From contig JMRP01000001.1 of assembly GCA_000708525.1 (NCBI GenBank), positions 310,001-374,000 of the forward strand: a stretch of DNA of 64,000 nt, in the 5' to 3' direction. This DNA comes from Cyanobium sp. CACIAM 14 (GTDB lineage: Bacteria; Cyanobacteriota; Cyanobacteriia; PCC-6307; Cyanobiaceae). Positions 54,470 to 64,000 of the stretch are shown piece by piece (position 1 is the first letter of the stretch; each line of letters starts with the position of its first letter). A program made the translations under genes and the position numbers. Under the pieces are notes generated by a model. The model saw only the letters and a list, made by a program, of their open reading frames with translations. It was not told the origin of the DNA and did no database searches.

Positions 54470-55390
54470 TCAGCCGATCGCTTCGGCTTTCAGATCCCGT
54501 CGCATCAGCTCCTGAACCGCCTGCCGGGCCTCCACCCGGCCACTGAGCAGCCGCACCACCTGCCGGCAGATGGGCAGCTGCCAGCCTTCCCGTCTGGCGA
54601 GAGACAGGGCCGCCCGAGCCGTCCTGGGACCCTCGACGGTGGCGCCGATCCTCTCCAGGGCCTCACCCTCGCCGCAGCCCTGGGCCAGCAGGGTGCCGAA
54701 GCGGTAGTTGCGGCTGAGGCTGCTGTTGGCGGTGGCCAGCAGATCCCCCAGCCCCGCCAGCCCATAGACGGTGCTGCGCTGGCCTCCCAGCGCCCTGAGC
54801 ACCACGGCGATCTCCGCCAGCCCACGGCAGAGCAGCGAAGCCTTGGCATTGGCCCCGAGGCCCAGGCCGTCGCTGACCCCGGCGGCCAGGGCCATCACGT
54901 TCTTGAGGGCGCCGGCGGCCTCGGTGCCGATCGGATCGTCGTTGGTGTACAGCCGCAGGTTGGGGGTGTTGAGCTGCTCCTGAAGCCGGCGGGCCAGGGC
55001 CGTGTCGACGCTGCTCAGCACGCTGGCGGCCGGCAGCCCCTGATCCAGCTCCTGGGCCAGGTTGGGACCGCTCAGCACCAGCAGCGGCACCCCGGGGAGA
55101 TGCTGCCGCCACAGCTGGCTGGCAGTGCAGAGTCCCTCCAGGTCGATGCCCTTGCTGCAGCTGAGAAGCGGCAGGCCCGCGGGCCAGTGACCGCTCAGCC
55201 GTGCGGCCAGCGGCGCCACGCCGGCCATCGACACCGCAACCACCGCCAGATCACAGGCCAGCAGGAGCTCCCCGGGATCTCCTCCATCCCGCCGGGACCA
55301 GCTCCTGAGGCTGTGGCCGTGCCGCTCCCAGAGACGCAGCAGTGTGCCGCCCCAGGCGCCACGCCCCAGAACGGTGATGCGCAGAGGCAT
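54470..55390 (-). CDS. gpsA: NAD(P)-dependent glycerol-3-phosphate dehydrogenase
   Basis: Makes sn-glycerol 3-phosphate for phospholipids and glycolipids. 306 aa from the ATG giving MPLRITVLGRGAWGGTLLRL; NAD motif GRGAWGGTL, catalytic Lys in GALKNVMALAAG, and the GLGDLLAT signature. The frame upstream to 55477 is not conserved. It is divergent from the SDR gene by 64 bp and lies upstream of the SpoIID-like gene (83-bp gap). Confidence 0.95.
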   Translation of the reverse strand: MPLRITVLGRGAWGGTLLRLWERHGHSLRSWSRRDGGDPGELLLACDLAVVAVSMAGVAPLAARLSGHWPAGLPLLSCSKGIDLEGLCTASQLWRQHLPGVPLLVLSGPNLAQELDQGLPAASVLSSVDTALARRLQEQLNTPNLRLYTNDDPIGTEAAGALKNVMALAAGVSDGLGLGANAKASLLCRGLAEIAVVLRALGGQRSTVYGLAGLGDLLATANSSLSRNYRFGTLLAQGCGEGEALERIGATVEGPRTARAALSLARREGWQLPICRQVVRLLSGRVEARQAVQELMRRDLKAEAIG

Positions 55391-55454
55391 GGACCCAGGC
55401 GGCCCGGACCGCGGTACCGGGGCGGATCCCCGGATGGCCCTGCCATCATGCGCC

Positions 55455-56198
55455 ATGCCGGACCCCGCCATGAGCACACCGAGGCAGCAGCGATGGCCCG
55501 CCTGGGAGGGTCAGGCCCTGATCGTGGGGCCCGGCGGGATCGGCGCCGCACTCGCCGTCGAACTGGCCCGGAGGGCCCCCGGGCTGCGGGTGCTCACCGC
55601 CGGGCGCCGCCATGCCGATCTTCCCCTCGATCTGGTCGAGGATGCCAGCCTGGCCCGGCTGGCGGCGACGGCCGCAGCGGAGCTGAGCCCCCTGCGGATC
55701 GTGATCCATGCGGCGGGGCTGCTGCACGACGGGGGGATCCAGCCGGAGAAACGCCTCTCCCAGGTCCGCCGCGCCGCCCTGGAGAGGAGTTTCGCCGTGA
55801 ACGCCTATGGCCCCCTGCTGCTGGCCCAGGCCATCGAGCCGGCCCTGCCGAAGGATCGGCCGGTGCACTTTGCCAGCCTCTCCGCCCGGGTGGGCAGCAT
55901 CGGCGACAACCGGCTCGGCGGCTGGTACGCCTACCGGGCGGCGAAGGCGGCCCAGAACCAGCTGCTTCGCACCCTCGCGATCGAGTGGCAGCGCCGTCTG
56001 CCGCTGGCCTGCGTCACCCTGCTCCACCCCGGCACCACAGCCACGCCCCTGTCCGCGCCCTACCGGGGCTCGGTACCCGCAGCGGGCCTGTTCACGCCGG
56101 AAAGGGCAGCCGCCCACCTGCTCGATGTGCTGGAGACCCGGACGCCCGAGACGAGCGGATCCTTCCTGGCCTGGGATGGATCCACGGTCCCCTGGTGA
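55455..56198 (+). CDS. SDR-family NAD(P)-dependent oxidoreductase
   Basis: 247-aa short-chain dehydrogenase. The nucleotide motif GPGGIGAALA replaces the usual TGxxxGxG, as seen in the CsgA-like subgroup. HAAGLLHDGG, NAYGPLLLAQ, a catalytic Ser region (FASLSARVGS) and the YxxxK pair (YRAAKAA) are all present, so it should be active. C-terminal LAWDGSTVPW. The ATG at 55455 or 55470 (MSTPRQQRW) may be the start. Substrate unknown. Confidence 0.86.
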   Translation: MPDPAMSTPRQQRWPAWEGQALIVGPGGIGAALAVELARRAPGLRVLTAGRRHADLPLDLVEDASLARLAATAAAELSPLRIVIHAAGLLHDGGIQPEKRLSQVRRAALERSFAVNAYGPLLLAQAIEPALPKDRPVHFASLSARVGSIGDNRLGGWYAYRAAKAAQNQLLRTLAIEWQRRLPLACVTLLHPGTTATPLSAPYRGSVPAAGLFTPERAAAHLLDVLETRTPETSGSFLAWDGSTVPW

Positions 56199-56205
56199 GG
56201 GGTCC

Positions 56206-56592
56206 TCAGGCGGCGTGGCGGCGAAGAATCTCGAGGGGGATCACCTCCAGGGTGGAGAAGGCGGAGGCCTCCAGACGCACCGGCGGTGCCATGCCGTCCT
56301 CGTAGGCCTCCAGCCAGCGGGCGGCACACACGCACCAGTGATCCCCGGGTCGCAGGCCTGGAAAGGCATGGGCCGGCACCGGTGTGGAGAGATCGTTGCC
56401 CTGGGCGCGGCTGTAGCTCAGGAACGCCTCGCTCACCACGCAGCAGACGGTATGGCGGCCGAAATCGGCGGCATCGCTGCGGCAGAAGCCGTCCCTGAAC
56501 CATCCGGTGAGGGGCTGACATCCACACTCCTGCAGGGGATCTCCCAGTACGTTGAGGCTCTCGGCCTGGGGCGGCGGCAAGGAGGAGGCCAC
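56206..56592 (-). CDS. DUF2237 family protein
   Basis: 128-aa small protein with the DUF2237 pattern: NVLGDPLQECGCQPLTGWFR, GRHTVCCVVSEAFLSYSRAQ, GNDLSTPVPAHAFPGLRPGD and HWCVCAARW. Several conserved cysteines suggest a metal- or disulfide-dependent fold; no function is known. It is convergent with the SDR gene (7-bp gap). The TGA stops of the two genes sit in a short TGAGG-ggt-CCTCA repeat. Confidence 0.84.
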   Translation of the reverse strand: MASSLPPPQAESLNVLGDPLQECGCQPLTGWFRDGFCRSDAADFGRHTVCCVVSEAFLSYSRAQGNDLSTPVPAHAFPGLRPGDHWCVCAARWLEAYEDGMAPPVRLEASAFSTLEVIPLEILRRHAA

Positions 56593-56708
56593 GGCACGGG
56601 CGGTGGGGTGACCGGGTGAGTCTGCCGGAGGACCGGCACAAAATGTCGTCAGGAGGTTGACGAATTCCGGGGGGTAGGCGTTAAAGATCTTTCAGCACGA
56701 CCCCCTTC

Positions 56709-56936
56709 ATGAGCTGGGATTTCACCGAGGATGCGGCCTTCCTGGCCCTCTGCGACGCCTACAAGGAAAGCGGTGAGCCCTCCGCCATGGAGTTCCTTGC
56801 CCATGGCGAAGGGGCTTTTCATTTCCAGGAACTCACCCAGAATGCCGCTGGGGAGGGCATCGACCTGAGCGATTCCGACGCCCTCGATGAGTTCCAGCAA
56901 GAGGTGATCGACAGCCTCGAGGAGATGTGCAGCTGA
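56709..56936 (+). CDS. conserved hypothetical acidic protein (75 aa)
   Basis: Acidic, soluble, Trp at position 3 (MSWDFTEDAAFLALCDAYKE), ending DEFQQEVIDSLEEM. No recognised family, but a compact all-helical look and an intact frame make it credible as a small conserved picocyanobacterial gene. It is divergent from DUF2237 (116 bp). Confidence 0.65.
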   Translation: MSWDFTEDAAFLALCDAYKESGEPSAMEFLAHGEGAFHFQELTQNAAGEGIDLSDSDALDEFQQEVIDSLEEMCS

Positions 56937-56953
56937 CGCCGGGATGGCGTCAG
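56933..56953. terminator. hairpin containing both stop codons of a convergent gene pair
   Basis: Perfect arms CTGACGCC (56933-56940) and GGCGTCAG (56946-56953) with loop GGGAT. The TGA of the plus gene is at 56934-56936 and that of the minus gene is the complement of TCA at 56950-56952. Eight GC-rich pairs make it a good bidirectional terminator candidate, though no T-run is present. Confidence 0.65.
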
Positions 56954-57222
56954 TCATAGAAGAAGGCGATCTCCTTCTCCTTCAGCCCTTCCCAGCCGGC
57001 GTCGCGCAGTCGCTGATCGAGAGTCTCCCTGTCGAGATGTTTGGCTCCGGTGCGCACGATGCGGTTGCGCATCGATTTCTTCACCCCGCTGCGGGTTCGC
57101 CGGTTCTCCAGTTCCATCACCTCGGCATAGAGGGCGAGCATGGCCGCCGGGATCGGCGTGCCGTCGAGATCCACCCCTGCCGCGATCGCGTCATCGACGC
57201 CGCCGGGTCCTGCGATGGCCAT
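56950..57222 (-). CDS. conserved hypothetical protein (90 aa)
   Basis: Basic C-terminal half with a helix-rich pattern (ELENRRTRSGVKKSMRNRIV; KHLDRETLDQRLRDAGWEGL) and a conserved-looking IAFFYD end. No family recognised. It lies 52 bp upstream of the metH 3' end on the same strand. It is probably a cyanobacterial core small protein, function unknown. Confidence 0.65.
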   Translation of the reverse strand: MAIAGPGGVDDAIAAGVDLDGTPIPAAMLALYAEVMELENRRTRSGVKKSMRNRIVRTGAKHLDRETLDQRLRDAGWEGLKEKEIAFFYD

Positions 57223-57274
57223 GGCCTGGATTGCGAAGGTCGCCCAAAGCCTGCCATGGCCCGGAGGGGCCCCC

Positions 57275-60200
57275 TCAGGCGCTGAAATAGCGGGCCTGGC
57301 TGTGCAGGGCCACCAGGGCCGTCGTGCTCTGCTCCGGCTCCAGCTGGTCGCTCTCGTCCATCGTCAGGCCGATGCGGTCGGCGCCCAGCCAGGCGAGCTG
57401 CTGCCGCGAATCGGCCACGTTCGGACAGGCGGGATAGCCGAAGGAGTAGCGGCTGCCCCGATAGCGCTGGGCCAGGACGTCCCGCAGGGCCTCCGGTTCC
57501 TGGGCGGCGAAACCCATCTCGCGGCGGATGCGGGCGTGGGCCCACTCCGCCAGCGCCTCGGCCATCTGCACCGCCAGCCCGTGGAAATAGAGATAGTCGC
57601 TGTAGCGGTCGGCCCGGAAGAGCTCCTGGGCGAAGCTGGTGGCCCGCTCCCCCATGGTGACGGCCTGCATGGGCAGCACGTCGGTCGGTCGCAGGGCGCC
57701 CTCCGCGGAGACCTCGAGGTCGCGGTAGAAGTCGGCGATGCAGTAGCGGTTGCCGGCTCGCTGACGGGGCAGGAGGAAGCGTCCCAGCTCCGCACCGGCG
57801 CTGTTCGGCAGGGCACCGTCGGCCATGGCACCGGGATCGAACACCACCAGGGCGTTGCCCAGACGGCCGCAGGGGAAGTAGCCGTAGGCCACCCGGGGGG
57901 TGAGCAGCCGCTCCTCACGGCAGCGCCCGAGCCAGTGCTGCAGAACCGGCTCCGCCTTGGCGGCCAGCATCGCCTCATAGTCCTCGCGGCTCTGGCCCTG
58001 GCTCTTGCGCAGCTGCCACTGACCGGCGAAGAGGGCGTTGCGATCGAGGTAGGCGAAGACCTCGTCGAGGTCGATGGCCGCCTCGTCGATCACCCGGCTG
58101 CCCCAGAAAGGGGGCTGGAGCATCGCTTCGGCAGGCACCGCCTCGGAGCGCTGGTCTGCGATGGCCGGCGGGTCGACGCCGGGGAGTGCGGCACCGCGGC
58201 CTGCAGCGGGCTGGGCGGTCCTATCAGCCGCCGCGGGGTCGGTGGCGATGGAGGCATCGGCCCTGGCGGTGTCGTCACCCGTCGCCGACGGCGGTGGGTC
58301 GCCGAGCCCCAACCCCTCGGGGGTGCCGTCGAGGAAGCCTGCCCGGTCATCCCAGCGGCCGGCCGCCTTGGCCTCCATCAGGGCGTCCATGAAGCGCAGG
58401 TCGGCGAAGGCGTCACGGCCGTAGATCACCTGGCCCCGGTAGGCCGCCCGGCAATCACCGTTCACGAATCGGGGGGTGAGGGCCGCACCCCCCAGGATCA
58501 CCGGCACGGTGATGCCCACCTCGTTGAAGGTTTCGAGGTTGTCCTTCATGAAGGCGGTGGATTTCACCAGCAGGCCGCTCATGGCGATGCAGTCGGCGCC
58601 GTGCTCCCGCTGAGCCTCGACGATGGCATCGACGCTCTGCTTGATGCCGAGATTGATGACCTCATAGCCATTGTTGGTGAGGATGATGTCCACCAGGTTC
58701 TTGCCGATGTCGTGCACATCCCCCTTCACGGTGGCGATCAGGAACTTGCCCTTGCTGCTGGCCTGTCCCTCCTGCCGCTCCATGTGCGGCTCGAGAAACG
58801 CCACGGCCGCCTTCATGGTCTCGGCACTCTGCAGCACGAAGGGCAGCTGCATCTGGCCGGAACCGAACAGATCGCCCACCACCTTCATCCCGTCCAGCAG
58901 AAAGGTGTTGATGATCTGCAGGGGCGGATACTGCTTGAGGGCCTCTTCGAGAGCAGGCTCCAGGCCGATGCGTTCGCCATCGATGATGTGCTGCTTCAGC
59001 CGCTCCTCGAGCGGTAGATCCGCCAGAGTGGGGCCTGAAGCACGGGCTTCCCTGGCACTCACCCCTTCGAACATGGTGGTGAGCAGAGTGAGGGGATCGT
59101 GGACGCAGATGTCGCCTTCGAAACGGCGTCGGTCGTGAATCAGATCGCGGCAGATCCGCTGGTGCTCCTCACTGATCTTCGCCAGCGGCAGGATCTTCGC
59201 CGGGCTGACGATGGCCGCATCCATGCCCGCCTCGCAGCAGTCGTGGAGGAACACGGAATTGAGAACGATGCGGGCGGCCGGTGAAAGGCCGAAACTGACG
59301 TTGCTGACCCCCAGCAGCACATGCACGCCGGGAAGATCGCTGCGGATCCTGCGGATCGCCTCGATCGTGGCGGCACCGTTGCCGCGGTCCTCCTCGATGC
59401 CGGTGGAGATGGGCAGCGCCAGGGGGTCATAGAAAATCTCGTGGGCCGGGATGCCGAACTCCAGGGCATCCCGGTAGGCCCGCTGGGCGATGGCGAACTT
59501 GCGCTCGGCGGTGCGGCCCATGCCCTCCTCGTCGATGGTGCCCACCACCACGCCGGCGCCGTAGGTCCTGGCCAGTTCGAGCACCTTGAAGAAGCGCTCA
59601 TCGCCATCCTCGTAGTTGGTGGAATTGAGGATGCACTTGCCTCCGGCCACCTTCAGACCGGCCTCCATCTTCTGCCATTCGGTCGAATCCAGCATCAGCG
59701 GCAGGTTCACATTGGTGACCAGCCGGCTCACCAGTTCGTGCATGTCCCTGACGCCATCGCGTCCCACGTAGTCGACGTTCACATCGAGCACGTGGGCGTT
59801 TTCCTTGAGCTGGCTCCTGGCCACCGCCACCAGGCCGTCCCAGTCCTCGGCATTGAGCAGGTCGCGCACCTTCTTCGAGCCGCTGGCATTGAGCCGCTCG
59901 CCGATGATCAGGAAGGAATTGTCCTGGAAATACGGCGTGACGCCGTAGATCGAGGCCACCGCCGGCTCGTAGTGGAGCGGGGGTCGCTCGAGGCGCTGAT
60001 CGGGGAGACGCACGTCCCGCACGGCGGGACGCAGGCCGCTGGCCATCTCCGCCAGCGCCCGGATGTGGGCAGGGGTGGTGCCGCAGCAACCCCCGATCAC
60101 CTGCACCCCCAGATCCTCCACGAAGTGCAACAGCTGCATCTTCATTTCCGTGGGGGTGAGCCGGTAGTGGGCCACGCCGCCGATGTTCTCGGGCAGCCCT

Positions 60201-61000
60201 GCGTTGGGGATGCAGCTGACCACGAAGGGACTGTGCCGGCTGAGGTAGCGCACGTGCTCCTTCATCTGCTCGGGCCCGGTGGCGCAGTTGAGGCCGAGCA
60301 CGTCGATCGGGAAGGGCTCCAGGATCGCCACCACCGCGGCGATGTCCGAGCCCACCAGCATGGTGCCGGTGGTCTCCATGGTGACGGAGACCATCAGCGG
60401 CCGCCGTTCGCCCGCGGCTGCGAAGGCCTCCTCGATCCCCTGCAGCGCCGCCTTGATCTGCAGCACGTCCTGGCAGGTCTCGACGATCAGGAGATCCACG
60501 TCACCGGCGATCAGGCCAGTGGCCTGCTCCCGGAAGGAGGCCTTCATCGTGTCGAAGTCGATATGGCCGAGCGTGGGCAGCTTGGTGGTGGGACCCATCG
60601 ATCCCGCCACGAAGCGAGGCTTCTCGGGCGTGCTGTAGGCCTCCGCCATCTCGCGGGCCAGCTGGGCCGCACGACGGTTGATCTCGAAGGCCTTGTCCTC
60701 CAGACCGTATTCGGCCAGCACGATCGAGGCGGCCCCGAAGGTGTCCGTCTCGATCACGTCGCAACCTGCCTCGAGGAACTGGCGGTGCACCGCCTGAACC
60801 GCGTCGGGCCGGGTGAAGACCAGGTTCTCGTTGCAGCCCTCGAGCGCGGCACCGCCGAAATCCTCGGCCGTCAGCCCCATCTCCTGCAGCGACGTGCCGG
60901 TCGCCCCGTCGAACACCAGCACGGGCCGCTCCGGGCCGTGCAGCCTGTCGAGGAAGGAGATGCGGTCGGTGGGCCGGTGGGTGGCGGCGGTGGCGACCAT
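57275..61000 (-). CDS. metH: cobalamin-dependent methionine synthase
   Basis: 1241-aa MetH transferring the methyl of methyltetrahydrofolate to homocysteine via methylcobalamin. Domains: homocysteine domain with zinc cysteines in GLNCATG and GGCCGTTP (about 30-340); pterin domain ([16 protein letters not shown] onward); cap and B12 domains with DxHxxG in [12 protein letters not shown] (about 690-880); and the SAM reactivation domain (about 965-1241, [21 protein letters not shown]). Residues about 885-960 are a low-complexity Ala/Asp/Pro linker. The start overlaps the ilvE stop by one base. Confidence 0.97.
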   Translation of the reverse strand: MVATAATHRPTDRISFLDRLHGPERPVLVFDGATGTSLQEMGLTAEDFGGAALEGCNENLVFTRPDAVQAVHRQFLEAGCDVIETDTFGAASIVLAEYGLEDKAFEINRRAAQLAREMAEAYSTPEKPRFVAGSMGPTTKLPTLGHIDFDTMKASFREQATGLIAGDVDLLIVETCQDVLQIKAALQGIEEAFAAAGERRPLMVSVTMETTGTMLVGSDIAAVVAILEPFPIDVLGLNCATGPEQMKEHVRYLSRHSPFVVSCIPNAGLPENIGGVAHYRLTPTEMKMQLLHFVEDLGVQVIGGCCGTTPAHIRALAEMASGLRPAVRDVRLPDQRLERPPLHYEPAVASIYGVTPYFQDNSFLIIGERLNASGSKKVRDLLNAEDWDGLVAVARSQLKENAHVLDVNVDYVGRDGVRDMHELVSRLVTNVNLPLMLDSTEWQKMEAGLKVAGGKCILNSTNYEDGDERFFKVLELARTYGAGVVVGTIDEEGMGRTAERKFAIAQRAYRDALEFGIPAHEIFYDPLALPISTGIEEDRGNGAATIEAIRRIRSDLPGVHVLLGVSNVSFGLSPAARIVLNSVFLHDCCEAGMDAAIVSPAKILPLAKISEEHQRICRDLIHDRRRFEGDICVHDPLTLLTTMFEGVSAREARASGPTLADLPLEERLKQHIIDGERIGLEPALEEALKQYPPLQIINTFLLDGMKVVGDLFGSGQMQLPFVLQSAETMKAAVAFLEPHMERQEGQASSKGKFLIATVKGDVHDIGKNLVDIILTNNGYEVINLGIKQSVDAIVEAQREHGADCIAMSGLLVKSTAFMKDNLETFNEVGITVPVILGGAALTPRFVNGDCRAAYRGQVIYGRDAFADLRFMDALMEAKAAGRWDDRAGFLDGTPEGLGLGDPPPSATGDDTARADASIATDPAAADRTAQPAAGRGAALPGVDPPAIADQRSEAVPAEAMLQPPFWGSRVIDEAAIDLDEVFAYLDRNALFAGQWQLRKSQGQSREDYEAMLAAKAEPVLQHWLGRCREERLLTPRVAYGYFPCGRLGNALVVFDPGAMADGALPNSAGAELGRFLLPRQRAGNRYCIADFYRDLEVSAEGALRPTDVLPMQAVTMGERATSFAQELFRADRYSDYLYFHGLAVQMAEALAEWAHARIRREMGFAAQEPEALRDVLAQRYRGSRYSFGYPACPNVADSRQQLAWLGADRIGLTMDESDQLEPEQSTTALVALHSQARYFSA

Positions 61001-61917
61001 CAGGTGTCGAGGCGAATGCGGGTGACCCAGTGGTCATAGGCGGGATCGCGGCCTTCCGTGATCGCGGTGAGGCGGTCGCGGAGTCGCTCCATCACCGGCC
61101 GGTGGCTGGGGAGGTCGGTGGATTCGATGCGACGCACCGGGGTGACGCGGGCGGCCGTGCCGCTGAGGAAGACCTCGTCGGCCACCATCAGTTCGGTCTT
61201 GTCGACGGCACGCTCGAGCACGGGGATGTCCATGGCCCGGGCCAGTTCCAGCAGACTCGCCCTGGTGATGCCCTCGAGGATGTCCTGGTCGACGCCGGGG
61301 GTGATCAGGACCCCGTCGCGGACCAGAAAGAGATTCATGCCGCTGGCCTCACTCACCTTGCCGCGGCTGTTGAGCAGCAGGGCCTCGTCGAAGCCGCTCT
61401 GGACCGCTTCCGTCTTGGCCAGGGAACTGGTGATGTAGGCCCCGCTGATCTTGCCCCGCAGGGGGAGAGAGCGGTCCTCCTGGCGGCACCAGCTGCTGAT
61501 CCGGCAGCTGACGCCCTCGGGCGAGAGGTAGTCGCCCATCTCGATGCCGTAGATGAGGAAGTCGGTCTGGATATTGTGCAGCCGCGGCGCGATCCCCAGA
61601 TCGCTGGTGTAAACGAAGGGCCTGAGGTAGATCGGACAGGTGGGCCGATTGGCGCGCAGGAACGCCTCGATGGCGCTGTGGATGGTCTCCTCGGGGAGAT
61701 CGGCGAGCAGCAGCCGGGCGCTCTGGCTGAGCCGTCGGGCGTGGCGGTCGGCACGGAAGAGCAGGATCTCCGCCGGATCGGCCGGGTTGGGGAGGGCCCG
61801 CATGCCGCCGAACGCCCCGGTGCCGTAGTGCAGGGCATGGGTGGCCACCGACAGGGTCGCCTCGGCGAAGGGGACGCACTGTCCGCCGAACCAGGCATAG
61901 GGCAGGAACTGGTGCAT
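61000..61917 (-). CDS. ilvE: branched-chain amino acid aminotransferase
   Basis: PLP class IV transaminase, last step of Leu/Ile/Val synthesis. 305 aa; the motif [12 protein letters not shown], the Schiff-base lysine region [15 protein letters not shown], and the C-terminal [17 protein letters not shown] are typical. It is immediately upstream of metH (TGATG overlap) and should be co-transcribed with it. ilvD is at 24777. It is divergent from cobN with 53 bp between the starts. Confidence 0.95.
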   Translation of the reverse strand: MHQFLPYAWFGGQCVPFAEATLSVATHALHYGTGAFGGMRALPNPADPAEILLFRADRHARRLSQSARLLLADLPEETIHSAIEAFLRANRPTCPIYLRPFVYTSDLGIAPRLHNIQTDFLIYGIEMGDYLSPEGVSCRISSWCRQEDRSLPLRGKISGAYITSSLAKTEAVQSGFDEALLLNSRGKVSEASGMNLFLVRDGVLITPGVDQDILEGITRASLLELARAMDIPVLERAVDKTELMVADEVFLSGTAARVTPVRRIESTDLPSHRPVMERLRDRLTAITEGRDPAYDHWVTRIRLDT

Positions 61918-61970
61918 GGAAGGCGGTGGCGACGCAGCGATCTTCTCATCGCGTTCGGCAGGATGGTGTG

Positions 61971-64000
61971 ATGCATCGACTCGCGCCCATCCCCGGGGAC
62001 CGAAGCGAGGACGAGGGGGTCCTGCTGGTGGAGCAGCCGCCGGCGCCGGTGGTGCTGCTCAGCAGCGCCGACACGGACCTCGTGGTGGTGGCGGAGCTGC
62101 TGCGCGCCGAACCGGAGCTGCTGCCTGTGCCGCTGCGGGCCCTGAATCTCGCAGCCCTCCAGCATCCGGCGGTGATCGACCACTACGTGGCCACCAGCCT
62201 GGCCTCCACCCGGCTGGTGGTGGTGCGGCTGCTGGGGGGGCGGGGGCACTGGAGCTACGGGCTGGAGTGCCTGCGCCACTGGGCCGGCGCCGCCGGGGGC
62301 CGGCAGCTGCTGGTGCTGGCCGGCACCGCCGGGGAGGACGGCGCCCTCGCGTCGCTGGGAACGATCGGCGGCTCCCTGGCCACGGCCTTCGCCGCCTGTC
62401 TGCGGGAGGGGGGTGCCGGCAATCTGCGGCTGCTGCTGCGGGGCCTGGCCACCCTGCTGGCCGGGGAGCCCTGCAGGCCGCCCCAGCCCGAGCCTGCCGT
62501 CGATCCCCTTCCCCATGACTGGCGCGCCGAAGCGGGACCCAGGGTGGGCCTGATCCTCTACCGGGCGCTCTGGCAGGCGGGCGATCTGGCTCTGGTGGAG
62601 GCCCTCCTCCAGGCCCTGCGCCGCCGGGGCCTCTGTCCCCGGGCCCTGTGGGTCAGCAGCCTCAGGGACGCGGCCGTGCAGCGCGGGGTGGGCGATCTGC
62701 TCGAACGGGAGCGGGTGGAGGCCGTGCTCTGCGGCACGGGCTTCGCCTCGGTGTCCTTCGAGGAGGCGGGTCTGGGGGCTCCCCTGTGGGAGCGGCTGGG
62801 GGTGCCGGTGCTGCAGGTGCTCTGCAGCGGCCGCAGCCGTGAGGCCTGGCTAAGCAGCAGCATCGGCCTGGCGCCCCTCGACCTCAGCCTGCAGGTGGCC
62901 CTGCCGGAACTGGACGGGCGGCTCACCACCCGTGTGGGAGCCTTCAAGGAACGGGCGACCACCAGCGAGGCCCTGGCCACGGCCCTTTACCGCTACGCGC
63001 CGGATGCCGAGCGGCTCGACTGGATCGCCCGGCTCTGCGGCGCCTGGATCGATCTGCGCCGGACCGCCGCCGGCGAGCGCCGGCTGGCCATGGTGCTGGC
63101 CAATTACCCCAACCGCAACAGCCGGCTGGCCAACGGCGTGGGCCTCGACACGCCCGCCAGCGCCGCCCTGATGCTTGGCTGGCTGGCGGAGGCCGGCTAC
63201 GACCTGGGCCCGGCGAGCGCGCTGCCGGCGGATGGCGATGCACTGATCCACCGGCTCCTGGAGGGCCGCAGCAACGACCCGGAGAGCGGCCATCGCCCTC
63301 CCCTCGCCCACCTGTCCCTGGCCGACTACCAGGCCTGGTACGCCGCTCTGCCCCAGGAAGGGCGCCAGCGGCTGGAGGCGGTGTGGGGACCGCCGGAGGC
63401 GGATGCGGGCCTCGAGACGCTGACGGGCCCCGACGGCGCCGATGGCGCGGCCTTCCCGGTGCGCGGTCTGCGCTTCGGCAACGTGGTGCTGCTGATCCAG
63501 CCGGAACGGGGCTACGAGCGGGATCCGAGCCTCAGCTACCACAGCCCCGATCTGCCCCCCACCCATGCCTACCTGGCCCAGTACCTGTGGCTGCGGCAGA
63601 CCTTCGCTGCCCAGGTGGTGGTGCACGTGGGCAAGCACGGCAATCTCGAGTGGCTGCCGGGAAAGGGCCTGGGGCTCTCGCAGGACTGCTTCCCCGAATG
63701 GGCCCTGGGCCCCCTGCCCCACCTCTACCCGTTCATCGTCAACGACCCCGGCGAGGGCAGCCAGGCGAAGCGGCGGGCCCAGGCCGTGATCCTCGACCAC
63801 CTCACCCCGCCCTTGGGCCGGGCCGGCCTCCACGGGGATCTGCAGGCCCTCGAGGCCCTGCTCGACGAGTACTGGGAGGCGCGGCAGCTGGGCAGCGAGC
63901 GGGCGGCGCCGCTGCGGGAACGGCTGGACGGCCTGCTGCGGCAGCTGCGGCTGCCCGCCCTCTCGGCCGGGACTCTGGAGGCCCGCCTGGAGGCGGCGGA
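61971..64000 (+). CDS. cobN: cobaltochelatase subunit CobN (5' part, cut by window end)
   Basis: Large subunit of the cobaltochelatase inserting cobalt into the corrin ring; 676 residues are visible and the frame is still open at 64000, so the 3' part lies outside the window. Start ATG giving MHRLAPIPG. Motifs: LANYPNRNSRLANGVGLDTP, VHVGKHGNLEWLPGKGLGLS and FIVNDPGEGSQAKRRAQAV are highly characteristic of CobN. A ChlH (Mg chelatase) identity is less likely. It is divergent from ilvE-metH: metH uses the vitamin made by this pathway. Confidence 0.93.
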   Translation, partial: MHRLAPIPGDRSEDEGVLLVEQPPAPVVLLSSADTDLVVVAELLRAEPELLPVPLRALNLAALQHPAVIDHYVATSLASTRLVVVRLLGGRGHWSYGLECLRHWAGAAGGRQLLVLAGTAGEDGALASLGTIGGSLATAFAACLREGGAGNLRLLLRGLATLLAGEPCRPPQPEPAVDPLPHDWRAEAGPRVGLILYRALWQAGDLALVEALLQALRRRGLCPRALWVSSLRDAAVQRGVGDLLERERVEAVLCGTGFASVSFEEAGLGAPLWERLGVPVLQVLCSGRSREAWLSSSIGLAPLDLSLQVALPELDGRLTTRVGAFKERATTSEALATALYRYAPDAERLDWIARLCGAWIDLRRTAAGERRLAMVLANYPNRNSRLANGVGLDTPASAALMLGWLAEAGYDLGPASALPADGDALIHRLLEGRSNDPESGHRPPLAHLSLADYQAWYAALPQEGRQRLEAVWGPPEADAGLETLTGPDGADGAAFPVRGLRFGNVVLLIQPERGYERDPSLSYHSPDLPPTHAYLAQYLWLRQTFAAQVVVHVGKHGNLEWLPGKGLGLSQDCFPEWALGPLPHLYPFIVNDPGEGSQAKRRAQAVILDHLTPPLGRAGLHGDLQALEALLDEYWEARQLGSERAAPLRERLDGLLRQLRLPALSAGTLEARLEAA

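Noticed and set aside
59321-61039. 572-aa plus-strand frame opposite metH
   Set aside because: Antisense of the homocysteine and pterin domains of metH; no independent evidence.
61918-61970. Cobalamin riboswitch upstream of metH-ilvE or cobN
   Set aside because: The gap is only 53 bp, far shorter than a B12 riboswitch, and no B12-box-like sequence was seen.

Overview
The window is 64 kb of chromosomal DNA from a GC-rich cyanobacterium, most likely an alpha-picocyanobacterium of the Cyanobium / freshwater-marine Synechococcus type. This rests on the phycobilisome terminal emitter ApcD, ChlP, the bifunctional fructose/sedoheptulose bisphosphatase GlpX, PxcA, Psb32, a cytochrome b6f CCB factor, CcsA, a CobN-type cobaltochelatase and B12-dependent methionine synthase. 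The run rpe-glpX-hemA-glgC-gnd-pgl-CIA30-(...)-ilvD-upp-pentapeptide-cobW-purS-purQ is, from memory, typical of Synechococcus and Prochlorococcus. Almost everything is ordinary single-copy housekeeping DNA, densely packed, with many 1 to 14 nt overlaps and GTG/TTG starts. No CRISPR array, prophage, rRNA operon or intact insertion sequence is visible.

Layout. 0-10 kb: a CNNM/CBS membrane protein, chlP, an M15 carboxypeptidase, then a tightly coupled run typA-DUF309-lptA-lptB-lptF/G-ccsA. 9.7-10.9 kb: a lower-GC secreted GDSL esterase with a PEP-CTERM-like tail. 11-19 kb: Calvin cycle, oxidative pentose phosphate, glycogen and tetrapyrrole genes. 19-24.5 kb: a probable lineage-specific insert with an 1140-residue CheB-CheR-PAS fusion, an AraC regulator and a ribbon-helix-helix protein. 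24.8-31.8 kb: ilvD, upp homologue, cobW, purSQ, peroxiredoxin and small proteins. 32-42.6 kb: tRNA-Met, an M23 peptidase, trmL, cobU, pxcA, psb32, a CCB protein, and a minus-strand series rpmG-rpsR-RNase II-metG-lptC. 42.7-47.1 kb: pheT, a TrmA/RlmD-type RNA methyltransferase, apcD. 47.1-48.3 kb: a 1.2-kb gene-free stretch full of inverted and degenerate repeats. 48.3-57.2 kb: a ribbon-helix-helix/J-domain protein, DUF3370 protein, alternative sigma factor, Ap4A phosphorylase, SpoIID-like protein, gpsA, an SDR, DUF2237 and small proteins. 57.3-64 kb: metH, ilvE and the 5' part of cobN, which runs off the window.

Themes. Lipopolysaccharide transport is split between lptABF/G (6.3-8.7 kb) and lptC (37-38 kb). 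Corrinoid metabolism appears as cobU, a CobW-type GTPase, cobN and the consumer metH. Photosynthetic functions are chlP, hemA, ccsA, the CCB protein, pxcA, psb32 and apcD.

The best candidate for something undescribed is the region 47126-48345, which lies between two converging genes. It holds a perfect 28-bp palindrome, a 14+2+14 inverted repeat, an 11+5+11 inverted repeat and at least three clusters of a degenerate unit of about 23 bp. I read it as either a relic of mobile-element ends or an unrecognised repeat family. No complete novel multi-gene system is evident.
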